Positions 9,121 to 18,357 of a DNA stretch of 64,000 bases are shown piece by piece. Source of the DNA: Bacteroidales bacterium (GTDB lineage Bacteria; Bacteroidota; Bacteroidia; Bacteroidales; Lentimicrobiaceae). The notes below the pieces were generated by a model that did not search any database, was not told where the DNA came from, and saw only the letters and a program-made list of their open reading frames with translations. How positions within the stretch are numbered: the first letter of the stretch is position 1; every line of letters starts with the position of its first letter. The translations under genes and the position numbers were made by a program. Location of the stretch: assembly GCA_016709025.1 (NCBI GenBank), contig JADJEQ010000005.1, positions 316,790-380,789 of the forward strand. Reading direction: 5' to 3'.

Positions 9121-10701
9121 TTACCTGCTGATGCGCACTTTGGTAACGACCATTCCATCAACGGTTTCAACTTTCAGGAGATAGACCGCAGTGGCTAAAT
9201 CCGTAATATCAACAATCTGGGTGTGATTGCCGGGTAAATTGTCAGCACGGCGCAGTACCTTACCGGTAGCATTCAACAGGCTGTATTTTTTTATTCCATC
9301 GGCTTCAATAATCAGCGTATTTACACCGGTCTGAAATACCCTGATCCGGGGAAGCTCTTCCTGCGCGATTTGTTGCACCGAAACCATCACGCCGTTCAAT
9401 GTCATCCGCTGAAACCAGATGTTGAGTTTCCCATCGCGGGTATCACCCCATGCGGCGCTGATGGTATCGTTTAAAAGGCAAGTACTCATGAAGTCGTTTC
9501 CATTTTCAAGCAAAATATTGTCAAATGGAACAGAAAGTTCTGAAATTCTGAAATTAGCCGAGAATGTTTGAGAATTTTTCAGTCTGACGGCACCATAAAT
9601 TTCATAGGATGCCGCGTATCCGGTATCGGGGGCATTCCGGCGATCGCGCCACGTTGCCACCAAATCACCATCGGTGTCAAAAGCGGCCCATACCAGGTCC
9701 TGCATTCTGCCATTTGCAACCGGGTCATCATTTACCCTTACACCTTCCGACCAGGTGGAACCTCCATCTGAGGATTCCCGAAAATAAACATCTGCATCAC
9801 CATTTTCATTGCTCAGGTGGAAGAATGCCAGGTGTAGTGGATTGCCTGGATTAGCCCTGAGCAAATATCCTTTTTTGGCCGAAGTGTCGGTCACTGCAAT
9901 AGCAGAAGCTGAGGCTGCCAGGGTATTATAAGTAAAACCTGTGCCGGCATTTTCAGAAGAAGCCAGAATAAACCTTGGTAAAATATTCTGTGTAATGACA
10001 TAACTGGGGTAGGCGCAGTGAAAAGTGCCATCTGAAGTTACTTCGGGTGCAGGCATCGGCTTTTTAACCAGTGAACCTGACAACCATCCTGTTGTGTCAG
10101 CAAATCGCCATGGCCCGAATGATTCCCCATTGTCAGTTGATCTGATAAAGTAAGGATGATAAGGAGGCCCGCTGGCGCCGGATGCATTCGTTGTTGTGAT
10201 GTATATATTGCCGTTATTTTCACCTCCCGATCTGTCGATGCTGATCCATGGCCGATCGATGGGGATTTTACCGGGATCGGAATTATAATTGATTACTTCA
10301 ACTGGATTCCCCCAGCTTATCCCGCCATCCTGCGATTTTCTGACATAAACTGCACCGGAAAATAAATCAGCATCATGGTCTATCAGGCTGAGGAATACAT
10401 TTCCGTTGTCATCGAAAGCCAGCGAAGGATCAGCTGAAGTGTAGCCTGCGGCAAAATGAGGCGTGTTCTGCGCAGAACTCCAGGTTGTGCCCCCGTCGAA
10501 ACTAACCCTGGTTTTGATCATTATCCGGTTCAGGAAAACATAACCCATCCAGGCAACAACCAGGTGCCGGGGATTTTGTGGATTGATTGCCAGGTAGGGC
10601 TCCCCGTCAAAAATACTTCCTCCGGAAAGATTGATGTTCTGGGCAGAAGAGTTAAGTGTAATAAGCGTAAATATAATGAAGATCTGAATTTTGCGTTTCA
10701 T
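9121..10701 (-). CDS. Secreted BNR-repeat (sialidase-fold) protein with T9SS sorting domain
   Basis: A 526-residue exported protein. Signal peptide MKRKIQIFIIFTLITLNSSAQ is followed by a beta-propeller with recurring Asp-box/BNR motifs (SFDGGTTW, SQDGGISW, STDNGESF, SSDGGSTW). The last 75 residues form a beta-sandwich with the cadence of type A T9SS sorting domains (SLLNATGKVLRR ... YLLKVETVDGMVVTKVRI). The fold is that of the sialidase superfamily. I cannot point to the full sialidase catalytic set, so enzyme activity is not claimed; many such proteins are carbohydrate-binding or structural. It is expected to cross the outer membrane by T9SS and be anchored or released. Confidence 0.85.
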   Translation of the reverse strand: MKRKIQIFIIFTLITLNSSAQNINLSGGSIFDGEPYLAINPQNPRHLVVAWMGYVFLNRIMIKTRVSFDGGTTWSSAQNTPHFAAGYTSADPSLAFDDNGNVFLSLIDHDADLFSGAVYVRKSQDGGISWGNPVEVINYNSDPGKIPIDRPWISIDRSGGENNGNIYITTTNASGASGPPYHPYFIRSTDNGESFGPWRFADTTGWLSGSLVKKPMPAPEVTSDGTFHCAYPSYVITQNILPRFILASSENAGTGFTYNTLAASASAIAVTDTSAKKGYLLRANPGNPLHLAFFHLSNENGDADVYFRESSDGGSTWSEGVRVNDDPVANGRMQDLVWAAFDTDGDLVATWRDRRNAPDTGYAASYEIYGAVRLKNSQTFSANFRISELSVPFDNILLENGNDFMSTCLLNDTISAAWGDTRDGKLNIWFQRMTLNGVMVSVQQIAQEELPRIRVFQTGVNTLIIEADGIKKYSLLNATGKVLRRADNLPGNHTQIVDITDLATAVYLLKVETVDGMVVTKVRISR

Positions 10702-10725
10702 GAATGCGAATTGTGAATAATGTTT

Positions 10726-11319
10726 TTAAGGTTTCTTGTGACCGGAGATAGTTCTGAGTAAAGGAATTTTCAAACCTGCCGAAGAGCAGTCAAGCAACAC
10801 TTTAAACCGTTTTAGCCGGGTAGTTTCCTGTTTGGCGCTCATAACCCAGTAGATACTGGTTTTTTTGTATGCATTGGTACTGCCGGTGAAAAATGTCCAT
10901 GCCTTGCGGTTTTCCTTCAGTTCAGATTCCAATTCGGGCGACAGGGTGTTGAGCGGTTGTTCAAATGAATATATGCCAGATTTTTCTTGACTCCTCTTTT
11001 CAAAAGCCGCCAATCCGGCAGGGTGCATCAGACCGGCTTCTGTGAGCTTTTCAACCCTTTTTATGTTGATATTGCTCCAGATGCTGCGTGGCTTACGCGG
11101 CGTGAAACGGATTTTATAGGTATACTGATCAATAGACTGCGTTTTACCATCAATCCAGCCATAACACAATGCTGTTTCAACCGATCCGGGGTAATCAAAG
11201 GTCTGGAACTGTCCTTTTTGCTTCTTATTATACCCAACCCAGAGTTCTGAGGCCTTGTCATGAAAATTCTCCAGCCATCCCCGGAATTCATCCATGTTCA
11301 GAAAAAAAACGACTTCCAT
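10726..11319 (-). CDS. YdeI/OmpD-associated family protein
   Basis: A 197-residue soluble protein without a signal peptide. It carries family hallmarks: an N-terminal segment with LWVGYNKK, the core ALCYGWIDGKTQSID followed by RFTPRKPRSIWSNIN, and a basic C-terminal region as in the OmdA-type domain. Members occur singly in many bacteria and are often called bacteriocin-protection proteins; the biochemical role is not established. The start ATG (11319) gives MEVVFFLNMDEF. The downstream T9SS gene begins 24 bp after the stop, so the two could share a transcript. Confidence 0.85.
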   Translation of the reverse strand: MEVVFFLNMDEFRGWLENFHDKASELWVGYNKKQKGQFQTFDYPGSVETALCYGWIDGKTQSIDQYTYKIRFTPRKPRSIWSNINIKRVEKLTEAGLMHPAGLAAFEKRSQEKSGIYSFEQPLNTLSPELESELKENRKAWTFFTGSTNAYKKTSIYWVMSAKQETTRLKRFKVLLDCSSAGLKIPLLRTISGHKKP

Positions 11320-11564
11320 ATAGTAAAAAGTAAGTTTATCAGATACGTGATCATTCCGGAAGCCTCATTCAGAGCTACTTCGTGAATACAACCATCACCC
11401 GGAAAAATCAATTACGAAAATAGTGAATAAGCCGGTTACAGTTGACATTTGCCGGAATTTTAGTGCATCAATTGAACCAAGTCGCGTAAAAACAGTTTAC
11501 TGAACACAACAACGGTTTTAATACCGGAACACGTTTTTTATTCATTCGCAACAAATTCTACACG

Positions 11565-12689
11565 ATGAAGATTTCTGTTTTAACTATGCTTTCGCTGGTA
11601 TTTACCCTTTTGGTATCCGCCGCGGATAACAGCAAGGGGAATCCCTGCAAATTACATGGAAACAGTGGAACAGCCTCAAGCACTGATACCACACGCCTGT
11701 ACCCTGAAGAAAAACACCTCACCAATATCAGGCAATTGACCAAAGATGGAGATTATGCCGAAGCTTATTTCAGTTTCGATGATTCCATGATCTCATTCCA
11801 GGCCAAGAGCAAAGGCTGGGGTGCCATGTGTGACCAGATTTATATGTTTCCATTCAGCGACGGCGATATGATTGATCAAATGCCACAGCTCATCAGCAAT
11901 GGAGTTGGACGGACTACCTGCTCATTTTTTATGCCGGGGAATACGTCTATTTTATATGCTTCAACCCGTTCAGGCGGTGATGCATGTCCTCCTGATCCTG
12001 AAAGACGTGCTGATGGAAAGTACCTGTGGCCAATCTACCAGGATTTCGACATCTACATCTCAAATCTGAAAGGCGATGTAATCGACACGCTTGTGAAAAA
12101 TCCCGGCTATGATGCCGAAGCAACGGTGTCGCCTGATGGAAAAATGATTGTTTTCACTTCCGACCGGACAGGGGATCTTGAATTATATACCTGTAATATC
12201 GATGGCAGCAATATTAAGCAGGTAACTTTTGGTCTTGGGTATGACGGCGGTGCTTTTTTCTCTCCCGATAGCAGGAAGCTGGTTTTCAGAGCTTCTCGGC
12301 CGCAAACCCCGGAAGCAATTAAAGAGTATAAAGATTTACTTAAAGAGGGCCTGGTTGCACCGACCAACATGGAAATTTACACCTGTAACACCGATGGTAG
12401 CGACCTTAAGCAAATTACCAGGCTTGGCAAAGCCAACTGGGCACCTTTCTTTCATCCTTCGGGCAAGAAAATCATCTTCAGCTCCAATCATGCCGGTGCA
12501 AGAGGCTTTGAGTTTAACCTCTATATGATCAACATCGATGGCTCCGGTCTTGAACGGATAACCTTTGATCCGGTTTTCGATGCCTTCCCGATGTTTTCAT
12601 ACGATGGCAAAAAGCTGATTTTCTCTTCTAACCGCAACAATGGTGGTACCCGTTACACCAATCTCTTTATCGCGGATTGGGTGGAGTAG
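11565..12689 (+). CDS. Exported TolB-like beta-propeller protein (PD40/WD40-like repeats)
   Basis: A 374-residue protein. The N-terminal hydrophobic stretch (MKISVLTMLSLVFTLLVSA) is a signal peptide. At least four PD40 repeats follow, of the form SPDGKMIVFTSDRTG, SPDSRKLVFRAS, HPSGKKIIFSSNHAG and SYDGKKLIFSSNRN, each followed by a D-L-Y-x-C/M-x-I-DGS strand. This is the TolB-propeller fold, here without the TolB N-terminal domain and without a peptidase domain. The likely location is the periplasm. Family members bind proteins or ligands, but the partner is unknown. The gene stops at the edge of a tandem-repeat intergenic region and has no hairpin terminator. Confidence 0.85.
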   Translation: MKISVLTMLSLVFTLLVSAADNSKGNPCKLHGNSGTASSTDTTRLYPEEKHLTNIRQLTKDGDYAEAYFSFDDSMISFQAKSKGWGAMCDQIYMFPFSDGDMIDQMPQLISNGVGRTTCSFFMPGNTSILYASTRSGGDACPPDPERRADGKYLWPIYQDFDIYISNLKGDVIDTLVKNPGYDAEATVSPDGKMIVFTSDRTGDLELYTCNIDGSNIKQVTFGLGYDGGAFFSPDSRKLVFRASRPQTPEAIKEYKDLLKEGLVAPTNMEIYTCNTDGSDLKQITRLGKANWAPFFHPSGKKIIFSSNHAGARGFEFNLYMINIDGSGLERITFDPVFDAFPMFSYDGKKLIFSSNRNNGGTRYTNLFIADWVE

Positions 12690-12900
12690 GCACAGGGCTC
12701 AGGGCACAGGGCTCAGGGCTCAGAGCACAGGGCACAGGGCACAGGGCAGGGCTCAGGGCTCAGGGCATGGAGCATGGGGCATGGAGCATGGTGCATGAAA
12801 TTGGAAACTTATGTTCCGTCTCTCGTCCCTTTTGCGACCCTCGTCCCTTCCTGGCTCAGGGCACAGGGCTCAGGGCACAGGGCACAGGGCATTGGAATAT
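12690..12900 (+). repeat. Tandem array of 7-bp words (GGGCACA / GGGCTCA / GGAGCAT)
   Basis: Starts within a few bases of the stop of the TolB-like gene. Imperfect heptamers run at 12690-12795 and 12852-12895, separated by a short pyrimidine-rich piece. The same word family recurs at about 54264-54320. The period of 7 rotates the frame, so apparent reading frames here are artefacts. Confidence 0.85.
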
Positions 12901-13290
12901 TTTTCACTCAAAGTAGGGACACGACATGTCGTATCCCTACTTTAGTAAACACTGAAGTCCCGACCTTTGGCCGGAAAAAGACAATGCATTGGAAATTAGA
13001 CATTAGAAACCTGCCAGCCGGCAGGCTGGTTAGATTTTATCTTTCATCTTATCCCCTTGTCTCCCATTCTCCCCGCCTGCACGCTGTTTCGGCGGGCAGG
13101 CTTGAGCCGTTGCAGTTCAGGGCACTGGAATGGAACATTGGAAATTAGACATTAGACATTAGAAATTTACGATGTCATCTAACCCTTGTCTCCCATCCCT
13201 TGTCCCCTTGTCTCCTTTTCCCCTTGTCTTTTGAAGCAGAATGTTCGTCCCTCGTCCCTCCTTTACGCCCCTCGTCCCTTCTATATAAAA
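12901..13290. repeat. Low-complexity intergenic DNA with GC-rich palindromes
   Basis: Contains two short runs of ATTAGAC-type words (about 12990-13008 and 13140-13165), a GC-rich palindromic element at 13010-13029 that can fold two ways, a related palindrome at 13075-13101, and from about 13170 pyrimidine-rich words (CCCTTGT, CGTCCCT) up to the stop of the minus-strand norZ. The pyrimidine bias on + is purine bias on the sense strand of norZ. No gene seen. Confidence 0.75.
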
Positions 13291-15528
13291 CTACCTCGTT
13301 TTCTTCTGCAGCGCCAGTTTGAAAACAAACCAAAACAAGGATAATGTCCCCATTGCAAAAATGGTATCACCGATTGTTCTCAGCCAGCGGAAGGTAACCA
13401 GGGTTGGCTGTTGCATAAATTCAGACGAACGGGCGTACCACATACCTTCATTCACACTGGCAACGGTTTGCATAAATCCAACCGGCAAAACACTGAGAAA
13501 TATCATCAGTAAAAGGCCTATGTTAATTGCCCAGAACGAAAAACCAAGCAGTTTTTCATTCCATACCTGCTGCCTGTAAAGACTGCGGAGAACAAACAAC
13601 ATCAGCCCAATGCCGAGCATGCCATATACTCCGAACAATGCTGCATGCCCGTGAACCGGTGTGGTGTTCAGGCCTTGCATGTAATACAAGGCAATGGGTG
13701 GATTGATGACGAATCCAAAGATCCCGGCACCAAGGAAATTCCAGAATGAAACGGAAAGGAGGCTGTATATGGGCCATTTATAGTCGCGTAACCACTCTGT
13801 GGCCTTGCTGAGGCGGTAATTGTGAAAAGCTTCAAATCCTATCAGGATCAGGGGAACTACCTCCAGAGCGCTGAAGGTAGCGCCGAGAGCCATAATCGCT
13901 GTCGGAGTACCGGTGAAATACAGGTGGTGGAATGTGTCGAGTATACTGCCTGAAAGAAAGATAATGGTCGCAAACAAAACGCTTGAAGTAGCCGTTTTTG
14001 TTCTGAGAAGCCCCATCCTGACAAAGAGGAAAGCAGCTACAACGGTCGCAAAGACTTCAAAGAAACCTTCCACCCAGAGGTGGACCACCCACCAGCGCCA
14101 GTATTCAGCGACGGCCAGGTTGGTTTGCCTTCCCCACATCAGCCCGGCTGCATAAAACAATGCGATGGCTGCCGATGCGATCAGAAACAGGATCAGCAGA
14201 TTTTTCTCTTCGGTTTTTCTCTTAAATACCGGGATCAATGGCCTGGCCATCAATGCCAGCCAGATAAACAAACCTACCAGGAGGAAAATCTGCCAGAACC
14301 GGCCCAGGTCAACATACTCATAACCCTGGTGACCGAACCAGAAATTTTCAACGAGTCCCAGACGCTGCATCACGCCAAACCATTGACCGGCCATGGAACC
14401 CAACACAATGATGAGTAAAGCAAAAAACAGAAAATTCACACCTAGCTTCTGAAACTTCGGATCACTGCCCGATACCGCCGGAGCAATGTAAAGCCCGGTG
14501 GCAAGCCATGCCGTGGCTATCCAGAAAATGGCCAGCTGTACATGCCAGGTGCGCGAAATGGCATATGGCATAAATTCTGCCAGTGGAAACCCATACAATC
14601 CTTCACCTTCCACTCCATAGTGGGCGGTTACAATCCCCATTACAACCTGTAACAGAATCAGGAAATTAACAATCCAGAAATATTTCTCCACTGCTTTCAT
14701 CGAAGGCGTGATGTTCTGGCGCATCAGGGGATCTTCCTTAGGCAATTCTATGTCAGAATCCTCTTTTGTTCGCGCATGATAAAAAATCAGCAAACCTATC
14801 CCGAGAAGAAGCATAATCACACTGAACCCGGTCCATAAAATCAGGTCCCCGGTTGGTTTGTTGCCTACTATGGTATCGGGTGGCCAGTTATGTGTATAGG
14901 AAATGGATGCTCCCGGCCGCTCGGTAACGCAGGCCCAGGATGCCCAGAAAAAGAAGGTATTCATCTTACGCATCCGCTCTGCATCCTTAATGGCATTCTC
15001 CGGTATCGCATAGTCATTTCTCAGTTTACTGAATGCCGGGTCGTTGGTGAACAACCCCGAATAGTAGCCAAACAGGCTGCTGATGGCTTCCGCCCTCAAT
15101 GGAGAAACTGTTATGGTTTTGCTGTCAACATCGTAGGTGTTTTCGCGCAGCAAATCCTGTAAACGGCTTTCAAGGGCTGCCTTCTTCTCACCATCCAGCG
15201 TTTTATAGCTTTGGCTGAATTCATCAGTCGCCCATTTTTCAAGTATAAACAGGGCTTCCCGGTGCAGATAGTCGGCAGTCCAGTCAGGTGCTAAATAGGC
15301 TCCATGCCCCCAGATGCTTCCGACTTCCTGCCCGCCCATACTTTGCCATACATTCTGACCGTCTTTGATATCCTGCCCGGTAAACAGAACTGTACCGTCC
15401 GTTGTAATTACTTTTTCCGGAACCGGCGGGGCTTTCTGGTATATCTCATAGCCATAATACAACAAAACGGCGAAGGAAATGCCAACCACCAGTGCAAAGC
15501 CTGTCCAGAGTTTTTTTTCAGGTTTCAT
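13291..15528 (-). CDS. norZ: Quinol-dependent nitric oxide reductase (qNOR)
   Basis: A 745-residue inner-membrane enzyme that reduces 2 NO to N2O with quinol electrons. The N-terminal helix plus an extended periplasmic region (about 35-215) replaces the separate cytochrome c subunit of cNOR. The remainder is a haem-copper-oxidase-like helical bundle. The metal ligands expected from the family are all present: low-spin haem b His329 (RTWHVQL) and His628; haem b3 His626 (VHGHAALF); FeB His483 with Glu487 (VVHLWVEG) and His534/His535 (DTFHHLYF). It lies 80 bp downstream of an Rrf2-type regulator on the same strand, which suggests NO-responsive control. No other denitrification gene is nearby, so NO detoxification is the likely role. 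Confidence 0.96.
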   Translation of the reverse strand: MKPEKKLWTGFALVVGISFAVLLYYGYEIYQKAPPVPEKVITTDGTVLFTGQDIKDGQNVWQSMGGQEVGSIWGHGAYLAPDWTADYLHREALFILEKWATDEFSQSYKTLDGEKKAALESRLQDLLRENTYDVDSKTITVSPLRAEAISSLFGYYSGLFTNDPAFSKLRNDYAIPENAIKDAERMRKMNTFFFWASWACVTERPGASISYTHNWPPDTIVGNKPTGDLILWTGFSVIMLLLGIGLLIFYHARTKEDSDIELPKEDPLMRQNITPSMKAVEKYFWIVNFLILLQVVMGIVTAHYGVEGEGLYGFPLAEFMPYAISRTWHVQLAIFWIATAWLATGLYIAPAVSGSDPKFQKLGVNFLFFALLIIVLGSMAGQWFGVMQRLGLVENFWFGHQGYEYVDLGRFWQIFLLVGLFIWLALMARPLIPVFKRKTEEKNLLILFLIASAAIALFYAAGLMWGRQTNLAVAEYWRWWVVHLWVEGFFEVFATVVAAFLFVRMGLLRTKTATSSVLFATIIFLSGSILDTFHHLYFTGTPTAIMALGATFSALEVVPLILIGFEAFHNYRLSKATEWLRDYKWPIYSLLSVSFWNFLGAGIFGFVINPPIALYYMQGLNTTPVHGHAALFGVYGMLGIGLMLFVLRSLYRQQVWNEKLLGFSFWAINIGLLLMIFLSVLPVGFMQTVASVNEGMWYARSSEFMQQPTLVTFRWLRTIGDTIFAMGTLSLFWFVFKLALQKKTR

Positions 15529-15608
15529 AATTGTTCGATTTTTGGTTAATATTTAAAAATTTAAGAAGGTAATTAAGCACTCTAATACTTAATAATAAAT
15601 AAAAAAAA

Positions 15609-16043
15609 TCACCGTTTCAGGTAGGTAAGTCCGTTTTTGAGGCTGGAAGCCATGGCTGAAATAGTGGTAGTTTCAAGTGTCGACCGCAGTTTTTCACGGA
15701 TTTCAACAAACTTTTCATGCACGGGGCAGGGCTCCGCACCCGAGCATTCTTTCAGGCCTAACCCGCAATGGGTGTAAATAGAATCACCATCAATGGCTGA
15801 AACGATCTCAGCAACGGATTTACTTTCGATCTTTGAATTTTCCATGAAAAACCCTCCGGTTTGTCCACGTGTTGAGAAAATTATACCGGCTTTTACCAGC
15901 TGTTGCAAGATCTTGGATGTAAAGGCTACCGGAGAATCAATTTCATGCGAAATATCAACAAGGCTCGCCCTCAATCCTTCCTGCGATTGGCGGGCTATAT
16001 AAATGGTTGCCCTGATGGCATATTCACAGGCTTTCGAAAACAT
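15609..16043 (-). CDS. Rrf2-family Fe-S regulator, NsrR/IscR-like
   Basis: A 144-residue winged-helix repressor. It has an N-terminal HTH (ACEYAIRATIYIA, recognition helix around SPVAFTSKILQQL), a wing with RGQTGGF, and a loop with three cysteines, Cys93, Cys100 and Cys106 (THCGLGLKECSGAEPC). These are placed like the [Fe-S] ligands of NsrR and IscR. By family, NO or oxidative damage to the cluster relieves repression. Its position immediately upstream of norZ on the same strand argues for an NO-sensing role rather than Fe-S assembly control; no isc or suf genes are in the window. An inverted repeat overlapping its own promoter suggests autoregulation. I do not assign nsrR because the Bacteroidota lineage may be distinct. 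Confidence 0.9.
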   Translation of the reverse strand: MFSKACEYAIRATIYIARQSQEGLRASLVDISHEIDSPVAFTSKILQQLVKAGIIFSTRGQTGGFFMENSKIESKSVAEIVSAIDGDSIYTHCGLGLKECSGAEPCPVHEKFVEIREKLRSTLETTTISAMASSLKNGLTYLKR

Positions 16044-16080
16044 TTGCGCTTGTTTGAGGTCACAAAAATAATAATTCTTT

Positions 16081-16106
16081 TTAATCGGACAAATATATCC
16101 GAATAA
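16081..16106 (-). promoter_or_regulatory. Candidate Rrf2 operator overlapping a -7 element
   Basis: The inverted repeat TTAATCGGACA-AATA-TATCCGAATAA (core TCGGA...TCCGA) lies 38-63 bp upstream of the regulator ATG. On the minus strand the centre reads TATATTTG (16097-16090), a perfect TAnnTTTG -7 element. A repressor bound here would cover the promoter. No second copy was found in the 80 bp before norZ, which fits a shared transcript. Confidence 0.55.
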
Positions 16107-16269
16107 AAGTCAGCGTTTGTATTTTCCATATCAGATCCGGCTTTTTGAAGATCGCTCAGCGATGATAAACCATCGAATCCACTCCGGCTGGACCGGTTAC
16201 CTCCGGATGTACAATCCGGGTTTATTATTCATCCCTGCTTTTGAATTATGAATTACCCTGATAATCTGT

Positions 16270-16277
16270 TAATTTTG
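16270..16277 (+). promoter_or_regulatory. Candidate -7 promoter element (TAATTTTG)
   Basis: Perfect TAnnTTTG match 32 bp before the ATG of the VCBS-repeat T9SS gene, divergent from the Rrf2 gene. A TTTG at 16240-16243 is present, but its 26-bp spacing is longer than usual. Confidence 0.4.
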
Positions 16278-16309
16278 TAAAACAAACCTGCATTCTAAAA
16301 AATGGGTAC

Positions 16310-18118
16310 ATGTTAAAATCACAGGTAATTGGTTATAAGGGTATTTTCTTTTTGATTGCATTGGTTTTGATCTGGCCAATGGATCATTATGCGCAAAAAA
16401 GTCTGAACTACCAGCAAATCGCCAGTGGGTTGGGAACCCCCGATTTTGAAGAAGGAAACACAGATTTTGTCTTCGACGACATCAATATGGATGGTCATGC
16501 AGATATACTTACTGTTGGTGACCATGGTTCTCCTATGTTTAATTCAGGCGAACACGGTATTATCGTGTGGTTTGGTGATGGAGAAGGCAGCTTTACCAAT
16601 TATATGAACGGCGATTTTGGCTATGGCGGCATTGCTACCGGCGATGTCAACAACGATGGCTTTAAGGATGTTGGCTTTGGGGTTCATCACAACTATTCTG
16701 GTACAAATTTCGGCGATCAGCTGAATGAAGTTGCATTGGGCGATGGCACCGGGATGAACTGGCAGCCATGGGACCAGGGCCTTTCAACGAACGGGGAAAC
16801 CTGGGGGATGTTCGGAACGGCTTTTGCCGATTTCAACAACAATGGCCTGCTCGATCTTGTCAGCGTTTCGTTCGGGTGTTGTTCCGGTGTGCATGTTTAT
16901 CTGAACAAAGGGGATGGAAGCTGGGAACAGAGTTTTGGTTTCATGGGAGGAAATTCTGATTTTCTGGTGAGAACCTGTGATATCAACAACGACGGCTATA
17001 TGGACTTTATCGCCGGTCATGAATCCGGAACTGCATATTTCGGCGATGGCACCGGCAACTTCAATAAAAATGACAATGGTCTTCCGGGTGCTGGCAGCGC
17101 TTATCGCCGGGGAATCGACATAGCGCGGTTTAAAACATCGGGGAGTTACGGCTTATCCTATATCAACTCCAATGGAGGAGTGAGTGTGTTTGTTTGGGAA
17201 GACAATATAGAAACCTGGATTAATCTTTCAGGAAACCTGCCCGCTTCCGGCAGCTACGACCTCTCGCAGTTATGCGATATGAACAACGACGGTTTTATTG
17301 ATGTGATGGCTTATGGCAGCCGTCATTTTCAGCTCTGGCTTGGCGATGAAGCAGGAAACTGGACAGTTGATGCCGCTATGATTACTCCGGGTGAACCGGG
17401 CGAGGGCAATGCCATCAGAGCCGGAGCCGACCTTGACCACAATGGATTTCCCGACCTTCTTTTTCTGGCTTCAAAACTCTCTGGTGACTGGATTCAGGTT
17501 GAAAAGAACTTCCTCTATGTCTACAAAGAGGGATCGGTGGCCGATGAACTCAGCATCAAACCCTTGTTTCCCGCCGGTTTTGAAAATTTCTATCCTGGTT
17601 CTGTACAATTTATCGAATGGCTGGCTGAGGTTCCGGCCGGACTGCAAACCGTGGTTGATATTGAAATCTCCGCTTCCGGTACCGGTGGCCCCTGGTGGAT
17701 GCTGGCTGAAGCCATTCCGAACAACGGAAAACACCAGTGGACGGTCCCGGATTTCGGCTCGGAACAGGTCCATCTTAAATTTACAGTCAGAGAAATTAAT
17801 GGAACAAACCTTCATGTCAACGTTACTGAATATCCCTTTACAATCTACGGAGATCCCACCCTGGTCCCCGGAATTCAGACAGAAGCAAATCAGGTTTCAA
17901 TTTTCCCGAATCCGGGAAATGATTTTATACGCCTTTCCAATCCGCAATCTGTGAAGGAATTTAAACTTTCTGACTTAACCGGGCGATGCCTTCTTCAGGT
18001 AACTTCAGATTTTAACAGGATTTCAACCGATCGTCTTGCACCCGGAGTTTATCCATACCAGGTTATTACCAAAAACCAGGATTTGCTGTCAGGGAAATGG
18101 ATCCGGTTGGCAGAATAG
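16310..18118 (+). CDS. Secreted FG-GAP/VCBS-repeat protein with T9SS sorting domain
   Basis: A 602-residue protein. The N-terminal hydrophobic segment (GIFFLIALVLIWPM, then HYAQ) serves as signal peptide. Six or more repeats carry calcium-loop motifs of the DxNxDGxxD type (DINMDGHAD, DVNNDGFKD, DFNNNGLLD, DINNDGYMD, DMNNDGFID, DLDHNGFPD), as in integrin-like beta-propellers. A beta-sandwich linker (about 415-515) follows, then a C-terminal T9SS type A sorting domain (SIFPNPGNDFIRLSN ... APGVYPYQVI). It is expected at the cell surface or secreted, and calcium stabilised. The ligand is unknown. The gene is followed by a large heptamer repeat array, and no terminator hairpin is seen. Confidence 0.87.
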   Translation: MLKSQVIGYKGIFFLIALVLIWPMDHYAQKSLNYQQIASGLGTPDFEEGNTDFVFDDINMDGHADILTVGDHGSPMFNSGEHGIIVWFGDGEGSFTNYMNGDFGYGGIATGDVNNDGFKDVGFGVHHNYSGTNFGDQLNEVALGDGTGMNWQPWDQGLSTNGETWGMFGTAFADFNNNGLLDLVSVSFGCCSGVHVYLNKGDGSWEQSFGFMGGNSDFLVRTCDINNDGYMDFIAGHESGTAYFGDGTGNFNKNDNGLPGAGSAYRRGIDIARFKTSGSYGLSYINSNGGVSVFVWEDNIETWINLSGNLPASGSYDLSQLCDMNNDGFIDVMAYGSRHFQLWLGDEAGNWTVDAAMITPGEPGEGNAIRAGADLDHNGFPDLLFLASKLSGDWIQVEKNFLYVYKEGSVADELSIKPLFPAGFENFYPGSVQFIEWLAEVPAGLQTVVDIEISASGTGGPWWMLAEAIPNNGKHQWTVPDFGSEQVHLKFTVREINGTNLHVNVTEYPFTIYGDPTLVPGIQTEANQVSIFPNPGNDFIRLSNPQSVKEFKLSDLTGRCLLQVTSDFNRISTDRLAPGVYPYQVITKNQDLLSGKWIRLAE

Positions 18119-18151
18119 TGCTTTAACGGCCAGTTCCTCTGCAGCAGTGGA

Positions 18152-18357
18152 TGAAGTCAGAAGTCGGAGGTCCGGTGTCAGAAGTCAGAAGTCAGAAGTC
18201 AGAAGTCAGAAGTCAGAAGTCAGAAGTCAGAAGTCAGAAGTCAGAAGTCAGAAGTCAGAAGTCAGAAGTCAGAAGTAAGAAGTAAGAAGTAAGAGGTAAG
18301 AGGTAAGAAGTAAGAGGTAAGAGGTAAGAAGAAGTAAGAGGTAAGAGGTAAGTAATG
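18152..18357 (+). repeat. Heptamer array (AGAAGTC)n then (TAAGAGG)n
   Basis: About 14 near-perfect copies of AGAAGTC (18178-18275) change by single substitutions into AGAAGTA and then AAGAGGT words. The gradual drift along the array is what slippage plus point mutation would give. It begins 35 bp after the stop of the VCBS gene and is purine-rich on the sense strand. Confidence 0.92.

Noticed and set aside
12677..13148. Overlapping + strand frames over the GGGCACA array
   Set aside because: Repeat-encoded peptides appear in rotating frames because the period is 7.
18036..18278. Frame encoding repeated RSQKSEV peptides
   Set aside because: Overlaps the end of the VCBS gene out of frame and then reads the AGAAGTC array; not a gene.
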